Positions 34,287-43,544 are shown, counted from the stretch's first letter. The stretch is DNA of 64,000 nt from Hoeflea_A sp965204935 (GCF_965204935.1 NZ_CBDBFO010000002.1), one strand, 5' to 3'. Notes: generated from the sequence alone by a model not told the origin. Program-made: numbers and translations.

Positions 34287-34874
34287 ATGGCTCAGGCTGG
34301 CAATCAACTTGATATAGTTCGTCTCAGCATCACGTTGCGGGATGTGAAGCCCAGGGTCACAAGACGAATGGATGTCCCTGCGAACACATGCCTTAATGAC
34401 CTCCACTTATACATTCAGGCCGCAATGGGGTGGCACAACTGCCATCTATGGGAATTTGAGGCGATCCGGTATGAGCAAGTTGTCACTTGGAGTGCTGATA
34501 GTGATCAGTATTTCTCCAGCCCCAAATCAGACGCCTCTGCTACCGTTCTCGACGTCATAGACTTTTTGCAAGGCAAACCCGAATTCAATTACCTCTATGA
34601 TTTCGGAGACTCATGGAGACACAAAATCCGTATTGGAAAGATTCAGTCGGCACATAAGGACAGACAGTATCCATATCTTGTTTCCGGTAGCGGGCGTTGT
34701 CCACTTGAGGACATAGGAGGCGTATGGGGATACTCTGAATTCTTGGCAGCATTCGAAAACCCGGATTCTGAATACCGGGAGTACTATCCCGATTACTTCG
34801 ATGGAAGTGACAACTGGAATCCGGAAGACGCGGAACTTGAAAAAAGGCGAGCAGCTATTGCGCGATTCCAATAG
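34287..34874 (+). CDS. Plasmid pRiA4b ORF-3-like passenger protein
   Basis: 195 residues. The N-terminus (DIVRLSITLRDVKPRVTRRMDVPANTCLNDLHLYIQAAMGWHNCHLWEF) and the central YLYDFGDSWRHKI followed by LVSGSGRCPLEDIGGVWGYSEFLAAF are hallmarks of the pRiA4b ORF-3 family (PF07929). These proteins occur on plasmids and mobile elements and lack a known activity. The conserved D-F-G-D-S-W-x-H and C-P-x-E-D-x-G-G motifs hint at a metal- or ligand-binding site. It sits after the transposase inside the element and is carried by it. Confidence 0.88.
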   Translation: MAQAGNQLDIVRLSITLRDVKPRVTRRMDVPANTCLNDLHLYIQAAMGWHNCHLWEFEAIRYEQVVTWSADSDQYFSSPKSDASATVLDVIDFLQGKPEFNYLYDFGDSWRHKIRIGKIQSAHKDRQYPYLVSGSGRCPLEDIGGVWGYSEFLAAFENPDSEYREYYPDYFDGSDNWNPEDAELEKRRAAIARFQ

Positions 34875-34934
34875 AATCCCCACCCCAGCCACCGCAAGCA
34901 CAATTCCCCCATTCGTTGATGCCTCCAGAAAATC

Positions 34935-36074
34935 ATGGAAACAGAAAGAGCGTCCGCTCTGACGCCTGAATTCTGCCCGGTGTTATGCCGGTATTACGAC
35001 GGAACGCCGCTGGAATTGGATCCCGCCTATGGCGAACAATTCAGCCAGGATTACTGCCGCAAGATCGGCAAGCTGGCCTGGGATATCGGCCGGATGCTGA
35101 AAGTTCTCGAGGAGGAACAGAGCCAGGCTGAGCCTGAGGAGGTCGAGCCGCCCAGGCAGTCCGTCTATCTCGCAGAGTGCAGCTATGACCGGATGCAGTC
35201 CTGGGAAAAACTTAAATGCGAGTTGGAGGGCCACGGCTACCGTGTCCTTCCGGACCAGCCTCTACCGCGCGGCGAGGCCGATTACATCGATGCCGTTGAA
35301 ACGCTGATTGGCCAGTGCAGCCTGTCGATCCACCTTGTCGGCGAGCACTATGGCGCCGTGCCTTACGGGCCGAGCCAGAAGTCGGTTGTCGTGCTGCAGA
35401 ATGAGATCGCCGCACAAAGCAGCAGAGAAGGCGAATTGCGCAGAATCATCTGGTTGCCGGATGAAACGACTTCCGACTCGCCACAGCAGCAGGCCTTCAT
35501 TGATGCGCTGCACCGCGATCCGGACGTCCAATATGGCGCTGACCTGATCACTTCGGATCTGCAGGAGGTCAAATCGCAGGCCCACGCCAGGCTGAAACAA
35601 CAGGAAGATGTCACTGCGGAAAAATCCACGAAACCGAACGGTGCCGCTGTCGGGCAGAAACTGGTCTACCTGATCTGCAACGAGCGTGATCGCATGGCGA
35701 CGGTTCCGGTTCGCAAGTTCCTCAGGGAAAGCGGCTTTGAGGTGGTGATTCCCGCATTTGAGGGTGATGCCGGCGCTGTGCGAAAGGCCAATGCCCAATT
35801 GATGGCCGATTGCGATGGTGTGCTGCTGTTTTATGGTGCCGGTGACGAGGCCTGGAAGCGGACACTGACGAATGAACTGAAGAAAATGCGTGGGCGCAGG
35901 GGCGGCAAGCCGCTTTTGGCGAGGCACACATTCCTCTCAGGCCCGGTGACCGCCGACAAGCAGGAATTGATCGCCATGGAGGAGCCGAACCTGATCAACT
36001 GCGTGGACGCATTCTCGGAAGGTGCGATGGCGGAATTCATGGCGGCAATGGAGTCCGATGGAGCTGCGGCGTGA
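34935..36074 (+). pseudogene. TIR-domain effector, C-terminal part, new start inside the IS
   Basis: The frame's first codons (34935-34997) come from the insertion element. From 35006 on it is the continuation of the TIR gene: TPLELDPAYGEQFSQDYCRKIGKLAWDI. A second alpha/beta domain follows (VYLAECSYDRMQSWEKLKCELEGHGYRVLPD, DUF4062-like), then a third Rossmann-like unit (KLVYLICNERDRMATVPVRKFLRESGFEVVIP, then CDGVLLFYGAGDEAW) resembling a TIR-like fold. The last codons overlap the next gene by GTGA. The ATG at 34935 could express a 379-residue fragment without the TIR domain, keeping translation of the STAND gene coupled. Confidence 0.88.
34998..35005. repeat. Right target-site duplication of the IS66-family element
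   Basis: GACGGAAC directly after the right inverted repeat, matching 32362-32369. Confidence 0.95.
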
Positions 36075-39000
36075 ACATTGCCGGACCTGTTGAGGTCAAC
36101 AACAATCCCTATCCAGGCCTGAGGCCATTTCACGAGGATGAGGAATATCTTTTCTTCGGCCGGGAGCGGCGTGTCGACTCCATGGTCGACAAACTGTCGG
36201 AAACGCGCTTTCTGGCGGTTGTCGGCACGTCCGGCAGCGGCAAGTCCTCGCTGGTGAATTGCGGCCTGCGCCCAGCGTTGCACAGCGGTCTGATGACCAG
36301 CGCGGGAACATCGTGGCGCATAGCACAGTTTCGGCCAGGCGGCGATCCACTGCGCGCCATGTCCGCGGCTCTGGCACAAGACGGCGTTTTGTTCAGCGAT
36401 CGCCAGACCGAAGGGCTGACACTGACAGAAGTCGTCGAGACGTCCCTGCGCATGAGCAAGCTCGGGCTTATCGATATCTTTCAGCAGGCAAGGCTTTCAG
36501 AGGAGGACAATCTTCTCGTCGTCGTCGATCAGTTCGAGGAACTGTTCCGCTACCAGCAGCTTCGGGCGGAAGGCGGCCGGCCTGAAGACTCGGGCGACGA
36601 GGATGCGACCGCGTTCGTGAACCTGCTGCTTGAGGCAGCGAAGAAGCCGGACTGCCCCATCTATGTCGTTCTGACGATGCGATCCGATTTTCTTGGCGAC
36701 TGCTCGCAGTTCCCGGGGCTGGCCGAAGCGATCAATCGCGGCCAGTATCTCGTACCGCGTATGACGCGTGACGAGCTGCGGGACGCAATCAGCGGGCCAG
36801 CCGCGGTTCGCGGTGCCGAGATTTCACCGGTGCTTCTGACGCGGCTCGTCAATGATGTCGGTGACAATCCCGACCAGCTCTCGATCCTGCAGCATGCGCT
36901 CAATCGCACGTGGGCAAAATGGGAGAACGATGCCGGCGGCAAGGGCGCGTTGATGCTTGAGCATTACGAAGCCATCGGCAGCATGTCGCGCGCGCTCGAC
37001 CAGCACGCTGAAAGGGCGTTCGGCGAGCTCATATCCGAAAGACAGCAGCGCATATGCGAGACGATCTTCAAAGCGCTGACCGACACAGCCACAGATCCGA
37101 GGGGCGTGCGACGGCCGACCAAGCTTGCAACCCTATGCGATCTTGCGGATGCGACGGAAGACGAGGTCAGACAGGTGATCGAGGTCTTCCGCAAGCCCAG
37201 CCGATCGTTCCTGATGCCGCCGGCAGGAGAGCCGCTTGTTGCTGAAACGGTTGTCGATATCTCTCATGAAAGCCTGATGCGGGTTTGGCAGCGCCTGAAC
37301 GGATGGGCCAGGGAAGAGGCGGAATCGGTGCGCATGTATCGCCGCCTGGCCGATACCGCGGCTCTCTATGAAGACGGAAAGGCCAGCCTGTGGCGCGATC
37401 CCGACCTGCAGCTGGCGCTGCGCTGGCGCAAGGAGGAAAGCCCGACAGCGGTCTGGGCGCGGCGTTATGGCCCGCATTTCGACGAGACAATGCGCTTCCT
37501 GGAAATGAGCGTAACGGCACGTGACGAGGAAGAACGGCTGCGGCAGGAGGACCTGCGCAGCAAGCGCAATCGGCGCCGGTGGATGTTCGGCAGCCTTGCC
37601 GTCATCATTGTGATGAGCGCCATCCTGACGCTTTTGTGGAATATCAACCGCAACCTGACCCTGGACAGGGACCTTGAAACCGTCAAGACACAAGCGGCCG
37701 CGGCACTCTGGGAGGCTCAAAACGGTGATCCGTTGAGAGGCATGTTCATGGTGTTGCGCCATCTCGGCCAGAACGCCGAGGAACAGGATCCGAGATCCAT
37801 TCCCGTCCTTGAGAGTTCCCTGTGGCAGGCCTTTGCCCAGGCACACCTCCAGCGAATCATCGATGACCATGAGGCCGAGGTTCGGGCCGTGGCCTTCAAC
37901 CACGATGGAAGCCTGATGGCCAGTGGCGGCTATGACGGCAATGTCTATGTCTACGACACGTCGGATTGGAGCCTGATGGCAGACTTCGAGGAAGACGGCA
38001 GTGACGATGTGAGCCGCCCCAGTCGGGTCCTGGGTCTGGCGTTCGCGCCGGACGGAAAGTCGATTGCCACCAGTTCCTGGAGCTATCCAGCGGACCACAA
38101 CCGGCGGTCAGGCAGGGGCCGGCTATGGGACAGCCAGTCCGGCAACCGTGTCCGCGATCTGATTGCTCACAACGAGCCGGATGCGGCGCATGAGGGGCCC
38201 GTGCGCAAGATTGTCTTCGACGGTTCGGGCCAGTGGCTGGCCACTGTTTCTTATGACAATACCGCGCGCATCTGGAATGCCCGTTCGGGCGAACTCAAGG
38301 CGACGCTTTCCGGTCACCGCATCGGCGACTATGGCCGGGACGTCTATGACGTTGCCTTCCATCCCGTCAATTCCGATATCATCGCGACAATCGGCAATGA
38401 CGGTCGCGCAATCGTTTGGGACCTTTCGATCCTGATTGCCGATTCCTGGGCAGAAAATGCGGCGCCCGGTGCCTTTGAGGGTCCGCACCAACTGGACGAA
38501 ATCGCCGCCAAGACGGTCATCGATGCGCACGCAGCGAAGGTCCAGTCCGTGACCTTCAGTCCGGACGGCAAATACATCATGACCGCGTCTGATGATGATT
38601 CCGTCCGGGTGTGGGACTGGAAGACCGGAGAACAGTTCGGACGTTCCCTGATGCCGCACAACGCGGATGTCTGGCAGGCGATATTCGATCGCGACGGACG
38701 GCGTTTCTTCACCGCATCCTGGGACCGCACGATCGCCGTCTGGGATTTCGAGACATTCAGCCTGCTCGATCGGTTCGGCGGCCATACACGTCCCGTCAGG
38801 GACATAGCCTTCAGCCACGACACCGGCTACCTCGCGTCCGCATCGAGCGACAACACGGTCCGTATCTGGGCACTGGAGGCGGAGGACGTCCAGAAGCGGA
38901 TCCACACGAATGAGAGCCTTTATGCCGTTCGCGTAAACCCGGCAGACCACAACCTTGCGGCCGCCGGCGGCAACAGCGGCGCCGTCAAGATCTGGGACCT

Positions 39001-39967
39001 TCGCACCGGCGTTGCCATCCAGACGCTCCAGGACACGACCGATGAGTGCCCCGTTCACAATTGGCAGCCACTGTGCCGGGTGCGTGACATTGTTTACTCA
39101 TCCGATGGAACCCGCATTGCCTCGCAGCATCAGGATGGCGCGGTCCGGATATGGGACGTGAAGGGACATCTGCTGATGCGGTCGCCGGACATTGGCAGAA
39201 CCACGCGTATGACCGTGCTGGACAATGACATTCTGGCGGTGTCGACATCGGCGAAGGACATCCCGGGTATCATGTTCTGGAACATGAAAGATGGCACCGA
39301 ACTTGGCGCACAGGACATCGGACTGGGTGATGCCGACTTAAGCGCCAGAACGGTGGCGCTTTCATACAGTCCGACACGCAAACTGCTGGCAGCGGGATCC
39401 CGCGATGGCACGATCCAGGTGTGGAACCTCGATACCGGCGAGGCGCTGGAAAGTTTCAAGATCGGCCATGCCGAATGGATCAACAAGATCCGCTTCAGCC
39501 CGTCCGGGGAGACACTTTTCGCCGCGGCTGAGGATTGGGCAATCACCGCATGGGATCTCGATCAGGAACGGCCGCCACGCGTGATGCGCGGCCATCAGGG
39601 ATCGATCCTTGATCTCGCCGTGATCGACGATGGCCGGCGCATTGCATCGGTGTCCGACGACGAAACTGTCAAGATCTGGGACACGCTGACAGGCAACGAA
39701 ATCGTCTCACTGCCCGGCCACACCAGCTCCGTGCGGTCGGTGGACGCCGTGCCGCATGAAGACCTGATGGTCACCGCCTCCGACAACGGCACCCTGCTGG
39801 TCCGAAAGGTGTTTGACGATGCCTGGGCCCTGCGTCAGGCTGTCTGCAACTCGTTGACGGAGAAAAATCTGCCGGACGTCGAAGATGGCAGAGCGGAATC
39901 CGAGTCCGACGTGATACTGTTGTCCCGTTCAGAACTGCAGACATTCTGTCCAACGGGTGACCGATAG
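36071..39967 (+). CDS. STAND-type ATPase with one membrane helix and about 14 WD40 blades
   Basis: 1298 residues from a GTG at 36071 that overlaps the TIR gene stop. The start is NPYPGLRPFHEDEEYLFFGRE, typical of nSTAND1/Novel-STAND NTPases. Walker A is GTSGSGKSS (52-60). Walker B is LLVVVDQFEEL (Asp153). A winged-helix-like region follows to about 480. A basic stretch (SKRNRRRW, to 504) precedes one membrane helix (about 505-525). By the positive-inside rule the ATPase is cytoplasmic and the following domain periplasmic. From about 592 to 1265 roughly fourteen WD40 repeats are visible (for example GKYIMTASDDDSVRVWDWKT and GRRIASVSDDETVKIWDTLT), enough for two seven-bladed propellers. The likely role is a ligand-triggered switch controlling the TIR partner. 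Confidence 0.92.
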   Translation: MNIAGPVEVNNNPYPGLRPFHEDEEYLFFGRERRVDSMVDKLSETRFLAVVGTSGSGKSSLVNCGLRPALHSGLMTSAGTSWRIAQFRPGGDPLRAMSAALAQDGVLFSDRQTEGLTLTEVVETSLRMSKLGLIDIFQQARLSEEDNLLVVVDQFEELFRYQQLRAEGGRPEDSGDEDATAFVNLLLEAAKKPDCPIYVVLTMRSDFLGDCSQFPGLAEAINRGQYLVPRMTRDELRDAISGPAAVRGAEISPVLLTRLVNDVGDNPDQLSILQHALNRTWAKWENDAGGKGALMLEHYEAIGSMSRALDQHAERAFGELISERQQRICETIFKALTDTATDPRGVRRPTKLATLCDLADATEDEVRQVIEVFRKPSRSFLMPPAGEPLVAETVVDISHESLMRVWQRLNGWAREEAESVRMYRRLADTAALYEDGKASLWRDPDLQLALRWRKEESPTAVWARRYGPHFDETMRFLEMSVTARDEEERLRQEDLRSKRNRRRWMFGSLAVIIVMSAILTLLWNINRNLTLDRDLETVKTQAAAALWEAQNGDPLRGMFMVLRHLGQNAEEQDPRSIPVLESSLWQAFAQAHLQRIIDDHEAEVRAVAFNHDGSLMASGGYDGNVYVYDTSDWSLMADFEEDGSDDVSRPSRVLGLAFAPDGKSIATSSWSYPADHNRRSGRGRLWDSQSGNRVRDLIAHNEPDAAHEGPVRKIVFDGSGQWLATVSYDNTARIWNARSGELKATLSGHRIGDYGRDVYDVAFHPVNSDIIATIGNDGRAIVWDLSILIADSWAENAAPGAFEGPHQLDEIAAKTVIDAHAAKVQSVTFSPDGKYIMTASDDDSVRVWDWKTGEQFGRSLMPHNADVWQAIFDRDGRRFFTASWDRTIAVWDFETFSLLDRFGGHTRPVRDIAFSHDTGYLASASSDNTVRIWALEAEDVQKRIHTNESLYAVRVNPADHNLAAAGGNSGAVKIWDLRTGVAIQTLQDTTDECPVHNWQPLCRVRDIVYSSDGTRIASQHQDGAVRIWDVKGHLLMRSPDIGRTTRMTVLDNDILAVSTSAKDIPGIMFWNMKDGTELGAQDIGLGDADLSARTVALSYSPTRKLLAAGSRDGTIQVWNLDTGEALESFKIGHAEWINKIRFSPSGETLFAAAEDWAITAWDLDQERPPRVMRGHQGSILDLAVIDDGRRIASVSDDETVKIWDTLTGNEIVSLPGHTSSVRSVDAVPHEDLMVTASDNGTLLVRKVFDDAWALRQAVCNSLTEKNLPDVEDGRAESESDVILLSRSELQTFCPTGDR

Positions 39968-40051
39968 CGTTTCACAATGAGATGGTATTGACCGCCGCTC
40001 CGACAGACATAAGTCGATAGTCCAGGGCGTGAAACAGCGGGACGGAACGAC

Positions 40052-40873
40052 ATGTTTAGAAGAACAGGCATTTTGGCCCTTTTGATCCTTGGCCTCGTGA
40101 CAGCCGGCTCCTGGTCCGCATCGCAGTCGGCGCGGGCCGACGCGATTGAGGTTGACGTCGAACTGGTCCTTGCCGTGGACGTCTCCCGATCGATGACCGA
40201 AAGGGAATTGCAGATTCAGCGCCGCGGCTATGCCGAGGCATTGACCAGCGATTCTGTAGCCGAAGCCATCAAGAATGGCCTGATCGGCAAGATCGCATTG
40301 ACCTATGTGGAGTGGGGCGGCACCTATTGGCAGCGCGTTGTCGTCGACTGGCAGATCATCGAGGATGAAGCGGACCTGGCCGCTTTTGCGGAACAGATCA
40401 CCGCGAATTTCGATGGCGTCCTGCGTCGGACCTCAATTTCCAGCGCGATCACCTACGCTGCAGAGCGGATCGAAGCAAATGACATCGAGGCGATGCGCAG
40501 GGTCATCGACATATCCGGTGACGGCCCCAACAATGAAGGACCGCCGGTGACCGGGGCAAGGGACGATGCGCTTGACCGCGGTATGATTATCAACGGCCTG
40601 CCTTTGATGACACGAGAAGGCATGGGCGTGCGGTTCCATCTGGAGGACCTCGACGCCTATTATTTCAACTGCGTAATCGGCGGTCCCGGCTCCTTTGTCA
40701 TTCCGGTGACAGAATGGGACGAATTCCCCGAGGCGGTGCGCAGGAAGCTCGTCCTGGAGCTGGCGCACACGCAAGCGCTGCCGGTGCACAGGGTCCAGTA
40801 CAGCGGACAAACCGACGCCGGCTATGATTGCCTGATCGGTGAGAAGATCTGGCGCAGATTTATCGGCCCATAG
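40052..40873 (+). CDS. Secreted VWA-like DUF1194 protein
   Basis: 273 residues. A signal peptide (MFRRTGILALLILGLVTAG to about residue 31, ending ARA-D) precedes VDVELVLAVDVSRSMTERELQIQRRGYAEAL, a von Willebrand A fold with the D-x-S-x-S metal site. FDGVLRRTSISSAITYA supplies the Thr/Ser position, and VIDISGDGPNNEG the third acidic block. DUF1194 proteins are periplasmic and uncharacterised. The gene lies 84 bp after the STAND gene on the same strand, so it may contact the periplasmic propellers. Co-transcription is inferred. Confidence 0.85.
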   Translation: MFRRTGILALLILGLVTAGSWSASQSARADAIEVDVELVLAVDVSRSMTERELQIQRRGYAEALTSDSVAEAIKNGLIGKIALTYVEWGGTYWQRVVVDWQIIEDEADLAAFAEQITANFDGVLRRTSISSAITYAAERIEANDIEAMRRVIDISGDGPNNEGPPVTGARDDALDRGMIINGLPLMTREGMGVRFHLEDLDAYYFNCVIGGPGSFVIPVTEWDEFPEAVRRKLVLELAHTQALPVHRVQYSGQTDAGYDCLIGEKIWRRFIGP

Positions 40874-40984
40874 CCGGCGCGGCGAAATACGCCATTTGTC
40901 GTGAAGACGATCTCCCGGTGTGATTGCCTGCGTTCGCTGGAGGATCTTTGATTTGAAGAGGGTTCGAACATTACCGACCCGACG

Positions 40985-41704
40985 ATGACTGACCATTCCG
41001 GACGGGCGACCGGAAACCCCGCACGTCCGCGCTATCTTCGAGGCATCCTTCCTTTCATGGCGGTGGGTGCGCTGGTTCTGTTGTCCGCACCGTTCATCGT
41101 TCACGCGACCCGTTTCGGGTTTGAGGGTCTCGCCGCCGATCTTTCGCAAGGCACACATCTGTTTCGCGTCGGCGCATGGGTCTCGAACCCGGCAATATTT
41201 GCCCACATGGTCACCGGTGCTGTCATCACGCTGCTCGCGCCGCCACAACTTCTGCCGACAGTGCGAAACCGCTTTCCTGCTGTCCACAGGGCGATCGGCT
41301 ATCTCGTTTGCGGATGCGCGGTTTTGACCGCGTTGGGCGGGCTAGCCTATATCGCACTGCGTCAAACCGTCGGCGGTCCGCTGATGGATTTCGCCTTTGC
41401 CGGCTATGGGCTTTGCGTTCTTGTCGCCGCGTCGCAGACAATCCGCTTTGCCCGCGCGCGCGCGTTCGATCGCCACAGACGATGGGCGCTGCGAATGTTT
41501 GTGCTGGCGATCGGCTCCTGGCTCTATCGCGTTCACTATCAGATCTGGTATCTGGCGACCGGTGGTCTGTGGATGGAACCCGGATTTTCCGGACCGTTCG
41601 ACCTGTTCCAGCTTTTTGCCTTTTACGTTCCGTATCTCATCGGTCTCGAAATCTATTTTCGGCTAAAGCCGGCTCAGAGGGTCCAGCCTGCGCCCGCAGA
41701 ATGA
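40985..41704 (+). CDS. DUF2306-family membrane protein
   Basis: 239 residues with six helices (about 20-42, 70-90, 105-125, 133-150, 168-188 and 200-222). Conserved features are HMVTGAVITLLAPPQLLPTVRNRFPAVHRAIGYLVCGC and FDRHRRWALRMFVLAIGSWLYRVHYQIWYL, with His residues in two helices, as in DUF2306 (PF10067). The paired His suggest heme or quinone contact, as proposed for similar four-helix redox membrane proteins, but that is inference. It stands alone on the plus strand after the VWA gene. Confidence 0.78.
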   Translation: MTDHSGRATGNPARPRYLRGILPFMAVGALVLLSAPFIVHATRFGFEGLAADLSQGTHLFRVGAWVSNPAIFAHMVTGAVITLLAPPQLLPTVRNRFPAVHRAIGYLVCGCAVLTALGGLAYIALRQTVGGPLMDFAFAGYGLCVLVAASQTIRFARARAFDRHRRWALRMFVLAIGSWLYRVHYQIWYLATGGLWMEPGFSGPFDLFQLFAFYVPYLIGLEIYFRLKPAQRVQPAPAE

Positions 41705-41772
41705 AGAGAACGGCCAGGCCCGTCTCGCAATGATGTTCACCGGAGCGCCCGAATACCTTGCATAAGTTGAAT

Positions 41773-42663
41773 TCAGGCGTCGATCCGGCGTCGACGGTAT
41801 TCACTTGCGAGGTAAACGACCACGATCGTGAAGATCAGTCCGATCGCCATCTGCAACCAGTCCGTATCACGCTGGATCAGCCAGATCAGGTCGATCGGTC
41901 CGTTACCTGTTTGGCCCAGCAGAATGATAATTGCGTCCTCCTCATCCGAAATGCCGTCAATACGGCGCGAGAGGTAATCCGCAATCGGCCGCCCATGTCC
42001 CGAACCGCGGATGCTGTTGAGGTATTCAAGCATGACAACCGTTCCGGGGATGAGAAAGGCGAGGGGCAGGGACCACCGCCGGAACAGGGTTGAGAGGCCG
42101 GCGACCCAGGCGAGCAGGGGCGCGAACCACAATACGTTCAGGAACAGGTAGATGGTGCCGACCATGCCCATCTGGAAAAGGCTGGACACCGCATCACCGA
42201 ACTCCGGTGCGCCGATCACCGGATGCTGGGCGGAAACCAGCAACAGGGCGAAATACAGGAAAACGGCCGTCAGCAGTGCGAACAGGATAATCAGCACGAG
42301 AAACACGGTGATACCGGAGAGTGCCTTGCTGCTCAGCACCGTGAAGTCGCTTTGCGGCATCGATTTCCAGAAAAGCAGCGCGTTGTTGCGCCGGTCGGCA
42401 GAAAAACTGTCTGCATAGTAGAAAAACAGCACGATCATCAGATAGGCCGACCACAGTATGAATGTACCGCCGATGGCGATCTGGTAAAGGATGACGCCGG
42501 CCGGCACGGCCGTTGTCGGTAAATCGACGGCGCTGCTGCCGGTGAGAATGGCAAATAGGACGATGATGGCGACGACTGCCAGCAATATGGCTGGTGCGTA
42601 GAGGAAGGCGCCGCGGTGTTCGAGATACTCGCGCTTGATGAGGGCGGTCATGACGCGCATCAC
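41773..42663 (-). CDS. ABC transporter permease (ABC-2 type)
   Basis: 296 residues. It starts MTALIKREYLEHRGAFLYAPAILLAVVAIIVLF and has six helices, the pattern of ABC-2 permeases (MutR-type/YtrC-like). A large loop after helix 1 is followed by VLFFYYADSFSADRRNNALLFWKSMPQSDFTVLSSKAL, a frequent motif of drug- or peptide-linked ABC-2 proteins. It overlaps the ATPase gene by ATGA. Together with the GntR regulator it forms a small export or stress operon; the substrate is unknown. Confidence 0.85.
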   Translation of the reverse strand: MMRVMTALIKREYLEHRGAFLYAPAILLAVVAIIVLFAILTGSSAVDLPTTAVPAGVILYQIAIGGTFILWSAYLMIVLFFYYADSFSADRRNNALLFWKSMPQSDFTVLSSKALSGITVFLVLIILFALLTAVFLYFALLLVSAQHPVIGAPEFGDAVSSLFQMGMVGTIYLFLNVLWFAPLLAWVAGLSTLFRRWSLPLAFLIPGTVVMLEYLNSIRGSGHGRPIADYLSRRIDGISDEEDAIIILLGQTGNGPIDLIWLIQRDTDWLQMAIGLIFTIVVVYLASEYRRRRIDA

Positions 42664-43544
42664 GATTCTCCCTTTGCATCTTCATCGCGCTGCATGAGCG
42701 CCACGAAGAGATCCGAGAGGCTCGGAGTGGAAACCTCGCCGAGCGGAACGAGCTTCTCGGACGGGATATGCTCAAAAACCATGACGGATTGCCCAAAGCG
42801 GGATTCCGAATAGATCGGCATAAGCGCCTGAGCCTCCTCGGTCTTGTCTTTTTCAACGATCACCTGCGCGAATATCTGACCGATCTGCTCCGTCGGCGCG
42901 TCGAGAACAATCCGTCCGTCGCGCATGAACATGACATCGGTCAGCAGCGATTCGATCTCGTCGACCTGATGGGTTGTAATCAGCAGCGTACGGTGTTCGG
43001 TCATGTAGTCCTCGATGAGGCGCTTGTAGAACCGTTTGCGGTATATGATGTCCAGTCCCAGGGTCGGCTCGTCGAGGACCAGCAACCTTGCATCGATCGC
43101 CATCACAACAGCCAGGTGAAGTTGCGCGATCATGCCTTTCGAAAGTGTCTTGATCTTCAGTCCCGGCAGGACATCCGTGCCATCCAGGAAAGACTGGGCG
43201 CGGTTCCTGTCGAATTTCGGATGGATATCGGACACGAGATCCAGAAGTTCACGTACCTTGAGGAAGCGCGGCAGGCTGGCCACGTCCGAGACGAAGGCGA
43301 CATCGTTCATCAGCCGGGACCGGTTTTTGAACGGGTCGAGCCCGAGGACCTCGATCTGCCCGCCGCAATCCGTCAGGCCGAGAAGCGCATTGAGGGTGGT
43401 GGTTTTGCCGGCACCGTTGTGTCCCACGAGACCATATATGCGGCCTGAGGGGATGTGGAAATCGATGTCGCGCAATACGGTCTTTTGACCGTAACGCTTG
43501 GTCAGGCCACGCGCTGTTGCGATTGCCGGAGCCTCAGCCGTCAT
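42660..43544 (-). CDS. ABC transporter ATP-binding protein
   Basis: 294 residues. Walker A is GLVGHNGAGKTTTLNAL. The signature is KTLSKGMIAQLHLAVVMA (LSKGM variant). Walker B is RLLVLDEPTLGLD, with the H-loop in LLITTHQVDEIE. A C-terminal 60-residue extension is beta-rich. It powers the ABC-2 permease encoded next, with the start and stop codons of the three genes in the operon overlapping. YtrA/YtrB-like systems of this layout respond to cell-wall stress in other bacteria; that is only an analogy here. Confidence 0.92.
   Translation of the reverse strand: MTAEAPAIATARGLTKRYGQKTVLRDIDFHIPSGRIYGLVGHNGAGKTTTLNALLGLTDCGGQIEVLGLDPFKNRSRLMNDVAFVSDVASLPRFLKVRELLDLVSDIHPKFDRNRAQSFLDGTDVLPGLKIKTLSKGMIAQLHLAVVMAIDARLLVLDEPTLGLDIIYRKRFYKRLIEDYMTEHRTLLITTHQVDEIESLLTDVMFMRDGRIVLDAPTEQIGQIFAQVIVEKDKTEEAQALMPIYSESRFGQSVMVFEHIPSEKLVPLGEVSTPSLSDLFVALMQRDEDAKGES

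Larger units (their letters stand above)
32370..34997 (+). mobile_element. IS66-family element with passenger gene, inside the TIR gene
   Basis: A complete 2628-bp element. Its ends are perfect 25-bp inverted repeats (32370-32394 and 34973-34997) that begin with GTAA, the IS66 signature, and it is flanked by the 8-bp duplication GACGGAAC. It carries one TnpC-type transposase and a pRiA4b ORF-3-like gene. The accessory tnpA and tnpB of classical IS66 are missing, as in the ISBst12-type subgroup. Perfect ends and duplication suggest recent arrival. Confidence 0.95.

Noticed and set aside
32374..34930. The IS66-family region as part of the defence module
   Set aside because: Exact inverted repeats and duplication show it is a later insertion rather than an original component.
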